Origin: Saprospiraceae bacterium
Lineage (GTDB): Bacteria; Bacteroidota; Bacteroidia; Chitinophagales; Saprospiraceae
Direction: 5' to 3'
NCBI GenBank assembly: GCA_020627785.1
Contig: JAHDGF010000002.1
Coordinates: 1-64,000 of the forward strand
DNA: 64,000 nucleotides
The translations under genes and the position numbers were made by a program. The notes beneath the pieces were generated by a model. That model had not been told where the DNA came from. It made no database searches and saw only the letters and a program-made list of their open reading frames with translations. Shown here piece after piece: positions 27,875 through 36,437 of the stretch (positions are counted from its first letter, which is position 1; the number at the start of each line of letters is the position of its first letter).

Positions 27875-28553
27875 CTAATATTTCCTTCGTTAACGACCAC
27901 AAGTTATCACTACTTGGAAGTTTAGCAAAACAGTGTATCTGCTTACTTTTAGCCTTATTCATAAATTTAATCTCGTGACAGCAAAGGTATATGCTCTTAT
28001 CCTCATTTGATCGCCTTGCTCCATATTTTACATCGCCCTTAATAGGAAAACCAAAATTTGCCAATTGTGCACGAATTTGATGGAATCTTCCTGTTTCAAT
28101 TTTTATTCGTAGGAGTGAGTAATTATCCAAATGATGAAGTAACTCGAATTCTAGTTTTGCTTTTTTATAATCATCATCTTCAGTTTCTGCAATGATCGCT
28201 TTACGCAAATGTTTATCATGTTTTAAATTGGACTCAATTAAACCGGTATTTTGTGTCACCTTTCCTTCGACTAAGGCGAGATAATACTTTTCAAACTTAC
28301 TGGCAGCCTTTAAGCTTTCTAAATACTTAATTGATTCTGGATTTTTACAAAAAATCACGAGCCCATTCACAGGACGATCCAGTCGAGTTGCCACATGGAT
28401 TTTAATTTTTGAATAAATTTTGCCTAACCTCCAAAGTGACATGTCACCAGTTTGATCTTCTTGAACAGGCATTCCCGCTGGTTTGTCCATCACCAAGAAG
28501 TGATGATCTTTCCAACGGACCAAACTTGAAATGGGAGGGCGTTCTTTATTCAA
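27861..28553 (-). CDS. RluA-family pseudouridine synthase
   Basis: Isomerises uridine to pseudouridine in RNA. VMDKPAGMPVQ, the catalytic motif VATRLDRPVNGLVIF (Asp of RLDR), GRFHQIRAQLANFGFPIKGDVKYG and KIHNL-like C-terminal blocks identify the RluA/RluC/RluD group; the S4 domain is absent. The longest frame begins at TTG 28619/ATG 28616 but would overlap a small membrane-protein gene for 71 nt. I prefer TTG 28553, which overlaps that gene's stop by 8 nt, follows a GAAGAAG stretch and gives 230 residues, a usual length. Target RNA position unknown. Confidence 0.88.
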   Translation of the reverse strand: MNKERPPISSLVRWKDHHFLVMDKPAGMPVQEDQTGDMSLWRLGKIYSKIKIHVATRLDRPVNGLVIFCKNPESIKYLESLKAASKFEKYYLALVEGKVTQNTGLIESNLKHDKHLRKAIIAETEDDDYKKAKLEFELLHHLDNYSLLRIKIETGRFHQIRAQLANFGFPIKGDVKYGARRSNEDKSIYLCCHEIKFMNKAKSKQIHCFAKLPSSDNLWSLTKEILDGRK

Positions 28554-28683
28554 CTTCTTCGTATTCTGAAAATTCAGTAGTTTCTTCTCCAATATTTGAA
28601 TTGGATTTAGGCCCATCAATCTTAGGTTTTAAGAACAATCGATAGGCAAAAAATAATAATACGCCTAAATAAAGAAATTTCAT
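28546..28683 (-). CDS. 45-residue membrane protein (DUF4834-like)
   Basis: ATG 28683 opens a 45-codon frame: one N-terminal hydrophobic segment (FLYLGVLLFFAYRLFL), a basic KPK turn, then a polar tail ending in TTEFSEYEEVE. The layout (short TM, then an acidic ..EYxxYEEV tail) matches the DUF4834-type mini-proteins of Bacteroidota, which have no known function. Too short for routine gene calling. It is tail-overlapping with the RluA-family gene (8 nt if that starts at TTG 28553) and stands first in the run to thiL. Confidence 0.62.
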   Translation of the reverse strand: MKFLYLGVLLFFAYRLFLKPKIDGPKSNSNIGEETTEFSEYEEVE

Positions 28684-28700
28684 ACTTTAAAAATAGGTAT

Positions 28701-28733
28701 AAAAAAAAGGCTGCACCCTGTCGGTACAGCCTT
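28701..28733 (-). terminator. Rho-independent terminator of the Omp28-like gene
   Basis: The hairpin arms 28707-28717 and 28723-28733 (11 bp with one mismatch, 5-nt loop) are followed on the minus strand by eight T (28701-28708 complement). It lies 22 nt past the stop at 28755. On the plus strand TTTTCTT also follows, so it may work in both directions. Confidence 0.85.
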
Positions 28734-28754
28734 TTCTTATATATCTTAAAATTA

Positions 28755-30671
28755 TTAGTCTACAAAAGTAACTCTCTTAGATACTACTTTATCGTTAATA
28801 GCAACTTGTACCATGTAAGTACCTGAAGGCAGGTCATTTCTTACGATTGGGAACATTTGATTACCATTTACTGAGTAATGAGTGTTTTGTGCAACTATCT
28901 GACCCATTGTATTTACAAGAGCAATTCTTACATCACTTGACTCATTTAGATCAAGATTTAAGAATGCTTCACTTGTTGCAGGGTTTGGATAAATTGAAAT
29001 TTCGTTAATTTCAGTTGGAACATCAGTTACACTTGAAACAAACTCCATTTTCTTTTTAACAGCATTTAATGTCTCTTGTGTTTCACTATCAATTGCAAGT
29101 ACTGATAAAGATACATGCTTATCATCTACATTGGCTGGCATGATATATTGAAAAGTATAAGTTGAAGTACCTCCAAATTCAGTATCAGAAACAGAACCCT
29201 CTCTCCCTGTAAATCCTCCAACAATTGCTCTTGCAACATCTTCGTAAATCATTTGCGAAGCAGGTACTGGATCAGGTAGGTTTTCATAACCACCCATAGC
29301 TCCTTGTCCTCCTCCGGCATAAGCATTTGCTTGAGCATATCCAGCGTCTGTTGAAGAAACTTCATCTTCAGTTACAACTAAAGCCAATCTGTGAACATCT
29401 CTCAACGAAGTATGAGCTGTAACAGTTGCATTAACCGTTACCAGTCTAGATGTTTCATCATACTCATATTCAAAATCAACAGAAGCAGGAGAAGTCCTAG
29501 AAGTATTTGCTAAATGGAAAGCTTCTAATTCTGATGGATCAATCACAGCTACTCTGTCCATAGGAACTGAAGGAAAGCCTAAAAATCCAGGCACAGAGGT
29601 TAAACCCGCATCATATTCAGTTACAGCCATTGGATCATTGTTATGAACAGCAATTCCAACGAAATCATCAGGATAGTTTTCTTTCATGAATTCCATGAAA
29701 ACAGCTCCTCTCGGGCACCATACACACCAAGTACCTGTTGCTTCCTCAGCAACCGTATTTCTTTTTGGTGAATCAGCAACTCCAAAGAATAATGTAGAAG
29801 TAGCATTATCACTCATATTTTCATCGGCCTCACCATTTATAGATGAAACTGAAATATCCATAACATATTGAATTGGATCAGTAATCCCAATATCCTCCAA
29901 AGAAACTTGAACCGTTTCAAACTGTGCAACAGATAAGCCTGTTACTTCTGTCGTAGATGCCTCACCATTGATTGTTACATCTAACATCATAGTTTCAATA
30001 GTCGCAGTTCCAATGTTTGAAACACTTAGTGTAGCTCCGCTAGAGGCATCATCAATATCAGTATAGCGAGCGACAGTAATTCCGTTCACTGTTGCATCAT
30101 AATTTCTAATTCCGCTAATTGAAACATTGTCAATACCAGCACCGTAATTCCATTGTCCACCATCTCTATATTCAAATTGTAATTGAAGCATGTTTCCTCC
30201 AGCTTCTTCTAAAACTAAATTAGCTCTATTCCAAAGGATGGCAGTTTCAGCATCATTTAATGTTGATTCAGCATTGAATATTTCTGTCCAAGTACTACCA
30301 CCATCATCACTAATAAGTATCTTCAATGTTTCATCCGCATCTTGATAATCTCCATTTAAAAAGAAATAATCTAAGCTAAGTAAATAGTTTCCTGGTTCTT
30401 CAGCAGTTAAATCAATCATGTCTGAATATAAGGAACCACTTCCGTCAACACCTTGACCCAATGCATCATCATTCACGGCCATAAAAGTACCATCACTTTC
30501 TGTAAAAGTAAAGAATTGGCTGCTATTGGCTGCTTCATTTCCCCAATTCCATTCGCCTTCTGCAGTCCAACCGTCAGGGAACATTCCTTCAAAGTCTTGA
30601 GTATAAATTTGTGCAAATGATAGTGAAGCAAAACTTAAGCTCACTACCATTAAAAGTAAAATTCTCTTCAT
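28755..30671 (-). CDS. Omp28-like secreted protein with thioredoxin-type CVWC motif and T9SS sorting domain
   Basis: A 638-residue protein: signal peptide (1-20), a choice-of-anchor-type beta domain (about 22-190, QDFEGMFPDGWTAEGEWNWG, with VSISGI end), an immunoglobulin-like region, then an Omp28/thioredoxin-like segment with TGTWCVWCPRGAVFMEFM (Cys pair near 316-319). It ends in a T9SS type A domain (EISIYPNPATSEAFLNL... GTYMVQVAINDKVVSKRVTFVD). The CxxC sits where thioredoxin-fold Omp28 proteins have it, so a thiol role at the surface is possible. Monocistronic, with its own terminator. Confidence 0.87.
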   Translation of the reverse strand: MKRILLLMVVSLSFASLSFAQIYTQDFEGMFPDGWTAEGEWNWGNEAANSSQFFTFTESDGTFMAVNDDALGQGVDGSGSLYSDMIDLTAEEPGNYLLSLDYFFLNGDYQDADETLKILISDDGGSTWTEIFNAESTLNDAETAILWNRANLVLEEAGGNMLQLQFEYRDGGQWNYGAGIDNVSISGIRNYDATVNGITVARYTDIDDASSGATLSVSNIGTATIETMMLDVTINGEASTTEVTGLSVAQFETVQVSLEDIGITDPIQYVMDISVSSINGEADENMSDNATSTLFFGVADSPKRNTVAEEATGTWCVWCPRGAVFMEFMKENYPDDFVGIAVHNNDPMAVTEYDAGLTSVPGFLGFPSVPMDRVAVIDPSELEAFHLANTSRTSPASVDFEYEYDETSRLVTVNATVTAHTSLRDVHRLALVVTEDEVSSTDAGYAQANAYAGGGQGAMGGYENLPDPVPASQMIYEDVARAIVGGFTGREGSVSDTEFGGTSTYTFQYIMPANVDDKHVSLSVLAIDSETQETLNAVKKKMEFVSSVTDVPTEINEISIYPNPATSEAFLNLDLNESSDVRIALVNTMGQIVAQNTHYSVNGNQMFPIVRNDLPSGTYMVQVAINDKVVSKRVTFVD

Positions 30672-30830
30672 AAGTGTATTTTATTTAATTTGATTTAATA
30701 GGTTTTAGGAATATTTTCTCAAGATAAAAAATAATTGCCACCTTAGTGATTACATTATTTGAATTTTGGTCCTAGTTAAGACATTAAAAGAATGTAGACT
30801 AATATAGATTTAACATATAAAATTCCTCTC

Positions 30831-32171
30831 TTGAATATAATCATCATTGGTAACGGAATAAGCGGAATTACCGCAGCTCGGTGGATTCGGAAACTTTCTG
30901 ATCATAAAATCACAGTTATTTCTTCTGAATCAGACTATTTCTATAGTAGAACCGCATTAATGTACATCTACATGGGGCATATGAGGGAAGTAGATACGCA
31001 ACCTTATGAGCCGAACTTCTGGTCTAAGAACCGAATTGAATTGGTTAAGAAACATATTAAGGAAATCCGATCTGAATCTAAGAGCCTCGTGGCTTCTGAT
31101 GGAACAGAGATTACTTATGATCGATTAATTTTAGCCCTTGGTTCAAAATCCAATAAATTTGGATGGCCTGGACAGGACTTAAAAGCAGTAGGTGGGCTGT
31201 ATCATCTCCAAGATCTTGAAAGAATGGAACAATATAGCTCAGGATTAAATCGGGCAGTCATTGCAGGAGGAGGACTTATTGGGATTGAAATGGCAGAGAT
31301 GTTTCGCAGCAGAAATATTCCAGTAACCATGCTTGTTAGAGAAAAAAGTTATTGGGACAATGCACTACCTTCTGAGGAGTCCCAAATGATAAGTAGACAC
31401 ATCAAAAAACATCACATTGATCTCAGATTAGAAAAAAACTTAGGGGAAATAATTGATGATGGTACTGGTACAGCTCATGCTGTCACAGTAAAAGAAACTG
31501 GTGAAAAAATTGACTGTGGATTTGTAGGACTTACTGCTGGCGTGAGTCCAAATATTGGCTGGTTAAAAGATACAGAAATCGAAACCAACAGAGGCATTCT
31601 CGTTAATGAGTATTTACAGACCAACATCAAGGATGTATACGCAATTGGTGACTGTGCTGAAATGAAAAATCCATCTCCTGGTAGAAGACCTGTTGAAGCC
31701 ATTTGGTACACTGGCAGAATGATGGGTGAAACAGTCGCACACAATATTTGCGGAAGCAAAACAAAATATGATCCAGGCATCTGGTTTAATTCTGCTAAAT
31801 TTTTAGATATAGAATATCAAGTATATGGAACCGTTTTATCGAAGCCCTTAGCTGAACATAAGTCTTTATATTGGGAGCATGAGGATGGTGAAAAAAGTAT
31901 CCGAATTGTCTATGATGAAAATACAAATGAGGTCATAGGATTTAACCTCATGGGAATCCGTTTTAGACATGAAGTTTGTGAAAAATGGATTGCTGAAAAA
32001 ACCCAACTAGAACAAGTTTTACAAGACCTTTCTTTAGCTAATTTTGATCCTGAATTTTATGAACAATATGAAGGTTCTTTGGTGAAAATTTATAATTCAA
32101 ATACTGGTAAAAATCTAAGCTTGAAAAAGAAAAGAAAACTTGATCAAGTTCTAAAATTCTTAAGATCATGA
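30831..32171 (+). CDS. NAD(P)/FAD-dependent oxidoreductase
   Basis: A 446-residue class I pyridine-nucleotide-disulfide-fold flavoprotein. The FAD motif is IIGNGISGITAARW near the N-terminus, the NAD(P) motif is VIAGGGLIGIEMAEMF at about 143-158 and the second FAD motif is NIKDVYAIGDCAEM at about 265. It resembles rubredoxin/ferredoxin reductases and the NirB N-terminal half, without the redox CxxxxC of disulfide reductases. Start is TTG 30831; an in-frame stop lies 36 nt upstream and no ATG between. It ends in a 4-nt overlap (ATGA) with the polyferredoxin gene, so the two probably form one electron-transfer unit. Confidence 0.87.
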   Translation: MNIIIIGNGISGITAARWIRKLSDHKITVISSESDYFYSRTALMYIYMGHMREVDTQPYEPNFWSKNRIELVKKHIKEIRSESKSLVASDGTEITYDRLILALGSKSNKFGWPGQDLKAVGGLYHLQDLERMEQYSSGLNRAVIAGGGLIGIEMAEMFRSRNIPVTMLVREKSYWDNALPSEESQMISRHIKKHHIDLRLEKNLGEIIDDGTGTAHAVTVKETGEKIDCGFVGLTAGVSPNIGWLKDTEIETNRGILVNEYLQTNIKDVYAIGDCAEMKNPSPGRRPVEAIWYTGRMMGETVAHNICGSKTKYDPGIWFNSAKFLDIEYQVYGTVLSKPLAEHKSLYWEHEDGEKSIRIVYDENTNEVIGFNLMGIRFRHEVCEKWIAEKTQLEQVLQDLSLANFDPEFYEQYEGSLVKIYNSNTGKNLSLKKKRKLDQVLKFLRS

Positions 32172-33958
32172 GTGGAATACAAAAATTAGGTGTCGCATTA
32201 TTTTGCATTGCGCTTGTTATCTTTACTGGGTTGCTAGGTTGGAATGATTTCAAACTTACTGAAGAGTCTCTATATACTACTTCTGACACTCATAAGAAGG
32301 CATTGATTGCAGAGGCTAAATCTGCAGGAGTACTAGATAAAAATTACAATAACAATATATCTTTTATCAAAGATGTAAAGCAAGTTATTAAAGCAGCACA
32401 GACAAATCTACAAAATCAATACAATGAAAATCCTCCTTCGGATGTTTCGGAATGGGAGTATAAGATTGGAGATTGGGAAGTGAAAAATATTTTAACTCCG
32501 ACCATCAAATCTTCTGGTCATGGATGGGTTAGTAAAAATCCACTAACCGCTTTTTTACTAACATTTGGTCTAGCAATCTTAGGTGGGTTTCTATTTATTA
32601 TTCCAAAGTTTTTCAAATCCCCAGGAATTAAAAATGATGGCATCTATCACTCTTCACTTACACGTGGTTTGAAGTTTGGTCAAAGACTGTTCCTTCTCGT
32701 TTTTACAATCATAGGGACTTTGATCTATGGGTTTAAATATATGGGTGGAAACTACTTCTGGCCGCTTGTTACTGCAATAGTTATTGGAATAATTTTATTC
32801 CTAGTTTTTAATTATCAAAAAGAAAAAAATCTACAACCTGCTAGATCAGCTTCTAGCGAATTTACAGGTTGGTTAGGGATATTTGCCGGTATCTATATGA
32901 TTGTGTTCTACGTTATTCTTTACTGGAATTCAGAATACCTTACCAATTGGATTACAATGGTTGACCCTATCAGTCTTTCATTAAGTGGAAATGAAGCCTC
33001 ACAATGGTTCTTGTATGGCTTACTATATACAATCATTGTATTCGTTATGGGCATTCGGATGATTTCCAAATATCGTCACAACAAATACCAAATTGTACGA
33101 ACCTGTTCTGTAATTTTCTTTCAAACAGCTTTTGCCTTCATATTACCTGAGATTTTAGTTAGACTGAATTACCCTTATTTTGATTTTAAAAATATTTGGC
33201 CTTTAAACTATACCTTCTTTTTTGATTGGAATATTAACAGTTTAATAGAATCGGGTGGTCTAGGAATCTTTATGCTTGTTTGGGGAATAATCCTCATCAT
33301 TTTAGGAGTCCCAATCATCACTTACTTTTTTGGAAAACGATGGTATTGTTCTTGGGTCTGCGGATGTGGTGGATTAGCTGAAACAATGGGGGATCCGTTT
33401 AGACAATTATCCGATAAGAGTGTTCGCGCCTGGAAGTTCGAACGATGGATTATTCATGGAGTTTTAGCTTTCGCAATTATTATGACAGCAATGGTTCTCT
33501 ATCACTTTTTTACGGGTAATTCAAGAGTATTATTTTTCGACAGTAATAATATAAGAACCTGGTATGGTTTTATCATAGGAGCTGGATTCTCTGGAATCGT
33601 TGGAACAGGATTTTATCCTTTGATGGGTAATCGTACTTGGTGCCGATTTGGATGTCCGTTAGCTGCATATCTTGGCTTAGTTCAAAAATATAAATCAAGA
33701 TTCAGAATTACGACCAATGGTGGTCAATGTATTTCGTGTGGTAACTGCTCTACCTATTGTGAGATGGGAATTGATGTGAGACATTATGCTCAAAGGGGTC
33801 AAGACATCGTCCGTTCTTCTTGTGTTGGATGTGGTGTTTGTTCTGCTGTATGCCCAAGAGGTGTTTTACGATTAGAAAATGCAAGTGGTGATATTTCAGA
33901 TCGTGCAGAAGAACTAAGGACCATTCACATAACTGAAGACCAAATAGGAATACTTTAA
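32168..33958 (+). CDS. Membrane-bound polyferredoxin (NosR/NapH/CcoG-like)
   Basis: A 596-residue protein with a first TM near 7-25, a ~100-residue extracytoplasmic domain, then about eight TM segments. CSWVCGCGG (about 393) and CRFGCPLAAY near 497 are the paired Cys motifs of NapH/NosR/CcoG membrane ferredoxins. Two classical 4Fe-4S motifs follow: CISCGNCSTYCEMG near 520 and CVGCGVCSAVCPRG near 552. It likely carries electrons between the coupled flavoprotein and the quinone pool or a periplasmic partner. The physiological donor and acceptor are not evident. The stop shares TTAA with the converging Nudix gene. Confidence 0.85.
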   Translation: MSGIQKLGVALFCIALVIFTGLLGWNDFKLTEESLYTTSDTHKKALIAEAKSAGVLDKNYNNNISFIKDVKQVIKAAQTNLQNQYNENPPSDVSEWEYKIGDWEVKNILTPTIKSSGHGWVSKNPLTAFLLTFGLAILGGFLFIIPKFFKSPGIKNDGIYHSSLTRGLKFGQRLFLLVFTIIGTLIYGFKYMGGNYFWPLVTAIVIGIILFLVFNYQKEKNLQPARSASSEFTGWLGIFAGIYMIVFYVILYWNSEYLTNWITMVDPISLSLSGNEASQWFLYGLLYTIIVFVMGIRMISKYRHNKYQIVRTCSVIFFQTAFAFILPEILVRLNYPYFDFKNIWPLNYTFFFDWNINSLIESGGLGIFMLVWGIILIILGVPIITYFFGKRWYCSWVCGCGGLAETMGDPFRQLSDKSVRAWKFERWIIHGVLAFAIIMTAMVLYHFFTGNSRVLFFDSNNIRTWYGFIIGAGFSGIVGTGFYPLMGNRTWCRFGCPLAAYLGLVQKYKSRFRITTNGGQCISCGNCSTYCEMGIDVRHYAQRGQDIVRSSCVGCGVCSAVCPRGVLRLENASGDISDRAEELRTIHITEDQIGIL

Positions 33959-34545
33959 GGTTTTACTTTTTCACACAGCGCTAGAATTTCTGCCGTTACC
34001 ATGGAAGTTGCGCCCCAGAGCACTTCTTCGTTTAATGGGTAATAAGGGACATCTTTAATCGTAGTTCCTCTGATTGTAATATCCTTAATAAAAGGCCCTT
34101 TTAAAAGTTTTTCTATGGGCCAATTTATGACGTCTTCTACTTCTAGTGGATCTGGAACAAATTGCATTTCACTTTTGGATATTGCCAAGAATGGATAGAT
34201 CATAAAATCACTCACAAAAACATATAAAGAAGTAAGTTCACCTATTATTTCTATATCGTTCTCAGAGATTCCAATTTCTTCTTGTACTTCACGATATGCA
34301 GCCTCTATTCGGGTCTCATTCCCTTCTATTTTCCCACCAGGAAAACTGATTTGCCCCTTATGTTTATCGTCTTTGTAATGAGAGGCCCTTTTGATAAATG
34401 TAAGGTGTAGTTTATCATTAATTGGAGATATAATTCCAACTACTGAGGCTTCTTTAAAACCAGGTTTTGGTTGCCTATATTTTGGGTTGTATCCAGGACT
34501 TAAACTTCGTTGTGCTTCCCATCCTGGCAAGTCACTTTTGAGCAA
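33955..34545 (-). CDS. Nudix hydrolase (CoA pyrophosphatase, NudL-like)
   Basis: A 196-residue Nudix enzyme from the TTG at 34545. The box GGKIEGNETRIEAAYREVQEEIG fits G-x5-E-x7-REU-x-EE-x-GU, preceded by HKGQISFPGG, the signature of CoA/acyl-CoA pyrophosphatases. The reading frame continues upstream with IEQLKNQLFELLKSDLPGWEAQ, and the family normally has a helix before PLPGxxAQ. The natural start may therefore be the ATT at 34575, which has AAGGAG about 11 nt upstream. It follows hemD in the same run. Confidence 0.85.
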   Translation of the reverse strand: MLKSDLPGWEAQRSLSPGYNPKYRQPKPGFKEASVVGIISPINDKLHLTFIKRASHYKDDKHKGQISFPGGKIEGNETRIEAAYREVQEEIGISENDIEIIGELTSLYVFVSDFMIYPFLAISKSEMQFVPDPLEVEDVINWPIEKLLKGPFIKDITIRGTTIKDVPYYPLNEEVLWGATSMVTAEILALCEKVKP

Positions 34546-34591
34546 TTCAAATAGCTGGTTTTTAAGTTGCTCAATATCAGTCGTCAGCTCC

Positions 34592-35368
34592 TTATTTGTT
34601 TGATTTTTTTAAATATGCCTCTAAGGCCATGGACATAGATGGCGTCTCGGGAGTCGGTGCCAAGATATTAGTCGTTAAACCTTTTTCTTCAACTGCTTTC
34701 TTTGTTGAATTTCCAAAGATGGCGAGCCGAGTGTTATTCTGCTTAAAGTCTGGAAAATTCTCATACAAGGACTCTATCCCTAATGGACTAAAAAAGATAA
34801 GTACGTCATAAGTGACATCACTAAGATCAGAAAGATCGCTAGCCACCGTACGATACATCATCGCTTCTTGAAAATCCAATTCATTTTCTTTGAGATAAGA
34901 AACTACTTCTTTGGCTCCCAAATTAGAACAAGGCAAAAGAAATTTTTCACCGCTATGCTTTACAAATGAACTATTAAGATCTACGATTTTCCTTTTACCG
35001 ACAAAAACCTTCCGCTTTCTGTAAATGATGAACTTTTGAAGATAATTAGCAATTGCTTCCGTCAAACAGAAATATTTAGTCTGCATTGACATCTTTATTC
35101 TCATTTCTTCACATAATCTAAAGAAATGTTCAATAGAAAGCTTACTTGTAAATATGATGGCTGTATAGTCATCAGGTCTAAGCCTATTCTTTCTGAATTC
35201 TTTTTCAGTAACAGGTTCAACATGAATAAATTGTCGCCAATCTATCTTTACATCCCATTTTTGTTCAAGGTGATAATACGGAGAACGCTCAGGCTTCGGC
35301 TGCGAAACGAGTATCGTTTTAACTTTTAGGTAATTATCCTTGCTCGAAGTCTTTGCTTCACTAGCCAT
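34592..35368 (-). CDS. hemD: Uroporphyrinogen-III synthase
   Basis: Cyclises hydroxymethylbilane to uroporphyrinogen III for haem synthesis. The 258-residue sequence is of the divergent Bacteroidota HemD type: KVKTILVSQPKPERSPYYHLEQ, ELFFTSK-like AIIFTSKLSIEHFF, then KFLLPCSNLGAKEVVSYLKE and DVLIFFSPLGIESLYENF, ending in FGNSTKKAVEEKGL. These are the two-lobe substrate-cleft segments. HemD conserves few residues, so the call rests on pattern plus its neighbour DUF4271, with which it is usually paired in this phylum. It starts 32 nt after DUF4271. Confidence 0.85.
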   Translation of the reverse strand: MASEAKTSSKDNYLKVKTILVSQPKPERSPYYHLEQKWDVKIDWRQFIHVEPVTEKEFRKNRLRPDDYTAIIFTSKLSIEHFFRLCEEMRIKMSMQTKYFCLTEAIANYLQKFIIYRKRKVFVGKRKIVDLNSSFVKHSGEKFLLPCSNLGAKEVVSYLKENELDFQEAMMYRTVASDLSDLSDVTYDVLIFFSPLGIESLYENFPDFKQNNTRLAIFGNSTKKAVEEKGLTTNILAPTPETPSMSMALEAYLKKSNK

Positions 35369-35400
35369 ATAAAAATGTTACTATTTAGCCCCGTATCTAG

Positions 35401-36297
35401 TTAAATAACACCTAGATAGTTCAGGATTATCAATACAGGTGCAATTTCGAAGGTGCAAAAATAAAGAAAAAACTGAAAAGTAGAGCCTATTACGTATCTA
35501 CTTGCAATCAAAAAGCCCCGAAAGTAACGATAACCGACAGCTAAGGCGATTAATAATATTCCAATGAACACAAAAATTTTGCCTAATTCAGGAGGTGAAA
35601 AGGCTACAAATAGATTTATAGGTATCAATATAAGACCCAAAATGAAGTTAATCGATGCTATAATGAATGAAAATGACCCCGCTTCATATTCCAACTCATA
35701 TACCCAACCCATTAAATAAAGCATAAGGTGCCTTATTAAATAAATAACCGGAATTGACATTAAAATGTATAATAGCGGTAGGGTCGTTTTTGCTACACTT
35801 AGAGATTTGTAGGATAAAACTATAAACAAGGATAAATTCAAAATAAATATAATATACAACCCTAAAGAGTGGGGTAAAAAGCTAGAAAACACTTTCATCC
35901 GATAGGATTGCATGTAATTACTATTAGTCAAGGACTGTATAAGATCCTGAATCATACTCCTGGAATTAAAAAGAATGATTCCTAAACCAAGCGCTGATAT
36001 CAAAATAATACTCAATGGAGAGATCGCATTATTAGTTGTCGGAGTAGAAATTCTAGAAGTCCTTGATTTCTTCGTTACAGACTTAATTTCTTGATTTTTT
36101 CTAATCGGAATATGACTTACCTCAAAAGGATTTTCTAGGTCATCTAAAATCACATCATTAATACTCTGCTGTTGTGGAAGAGTTTTAACTTCTAATACTT
36201 CACTTGAATCCCGGTACACATCAAATATACTTTGCCCCTGGACTAGATTGAGGCACAGCAAGGAGAATAGTATCAGATGTAATATTTGTCGACGCAC
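35401..36297 (-). CDS. DUF4271 membrane protein
   Basis: A 298-residue protein. Signal-like N-terminus (1-21), a polar segment rich in Ser/Thr/Lys (about 25-95), then six to seven TM helices ending TFEIAPVLIILNYLGVI. The C-terminal FEIAPVLI motif and the position directly before hemD identify the DUF4271 family of Bacteroidota, whose function is unknown. Start is GTG 36297. A TAATTTTG element at 36302-36309 (minus) lies so close that the mRNA would be nearly leaderless, so the true promoter is uncertain. Confidence 0.8.
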   Translation of the reverse strand: MRRQILHLILFSLLCLNLVQGQSIFDVYRDSSEVLEVKTLPQQQSINDVILDDLENPFEVSHIPIRKNQEIKSVTKKSRTSRISTPTTNNAISPLSIILISALGLGIILFNSRSMIQDLIQSLTNSNYMQSYRMKVFSSFLPHSLGLYIIFILNLSLFIVLSYKSLSVAKTTLPLLYILMSIPVIYLIRHLMLYLMGWVYELEYEAGSFSFIIASINFILGLILIPINLFVAFSPPELGKIFVFIGILLIALAVGYRYFRGFLIASRYVIGSTFQFFLYFCTFEIAPVLIILNYLGVI

Positions 36298-36385
36298 AAT
36301 TCAAAATTACCAAAATCTTTCAGCAAAAAGGCTTGTTAATAGACCTTACTTCAGCTGTTAATGGCTTGTTATTTAAAAGCAATAG

Positions 36386-36404
36386 AATTTCATGCTATGA
36401 AATT
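36386..36404 (+). repeat. Perfect inverted repeat (8-bp arms) between promoter boxes of the kinase-regulator operon
   Basis: AATTTCAT-GCT-ATGAAATT, 8-bp arms with a 3-nt spacer. It falls within the spacer of a weak promoter candidate (TTTC at 36388, 19 nt, TAACTTTA at 36411) in front of the two-component genes, and also in the divergent leader of DUF4271. No T-run follows, so an operator is more likely than a terminator. Confidence 0.45.
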
Positions 36405-36437
36405 ATGGCCTAACTTTATTAGACATTAATATCGACT

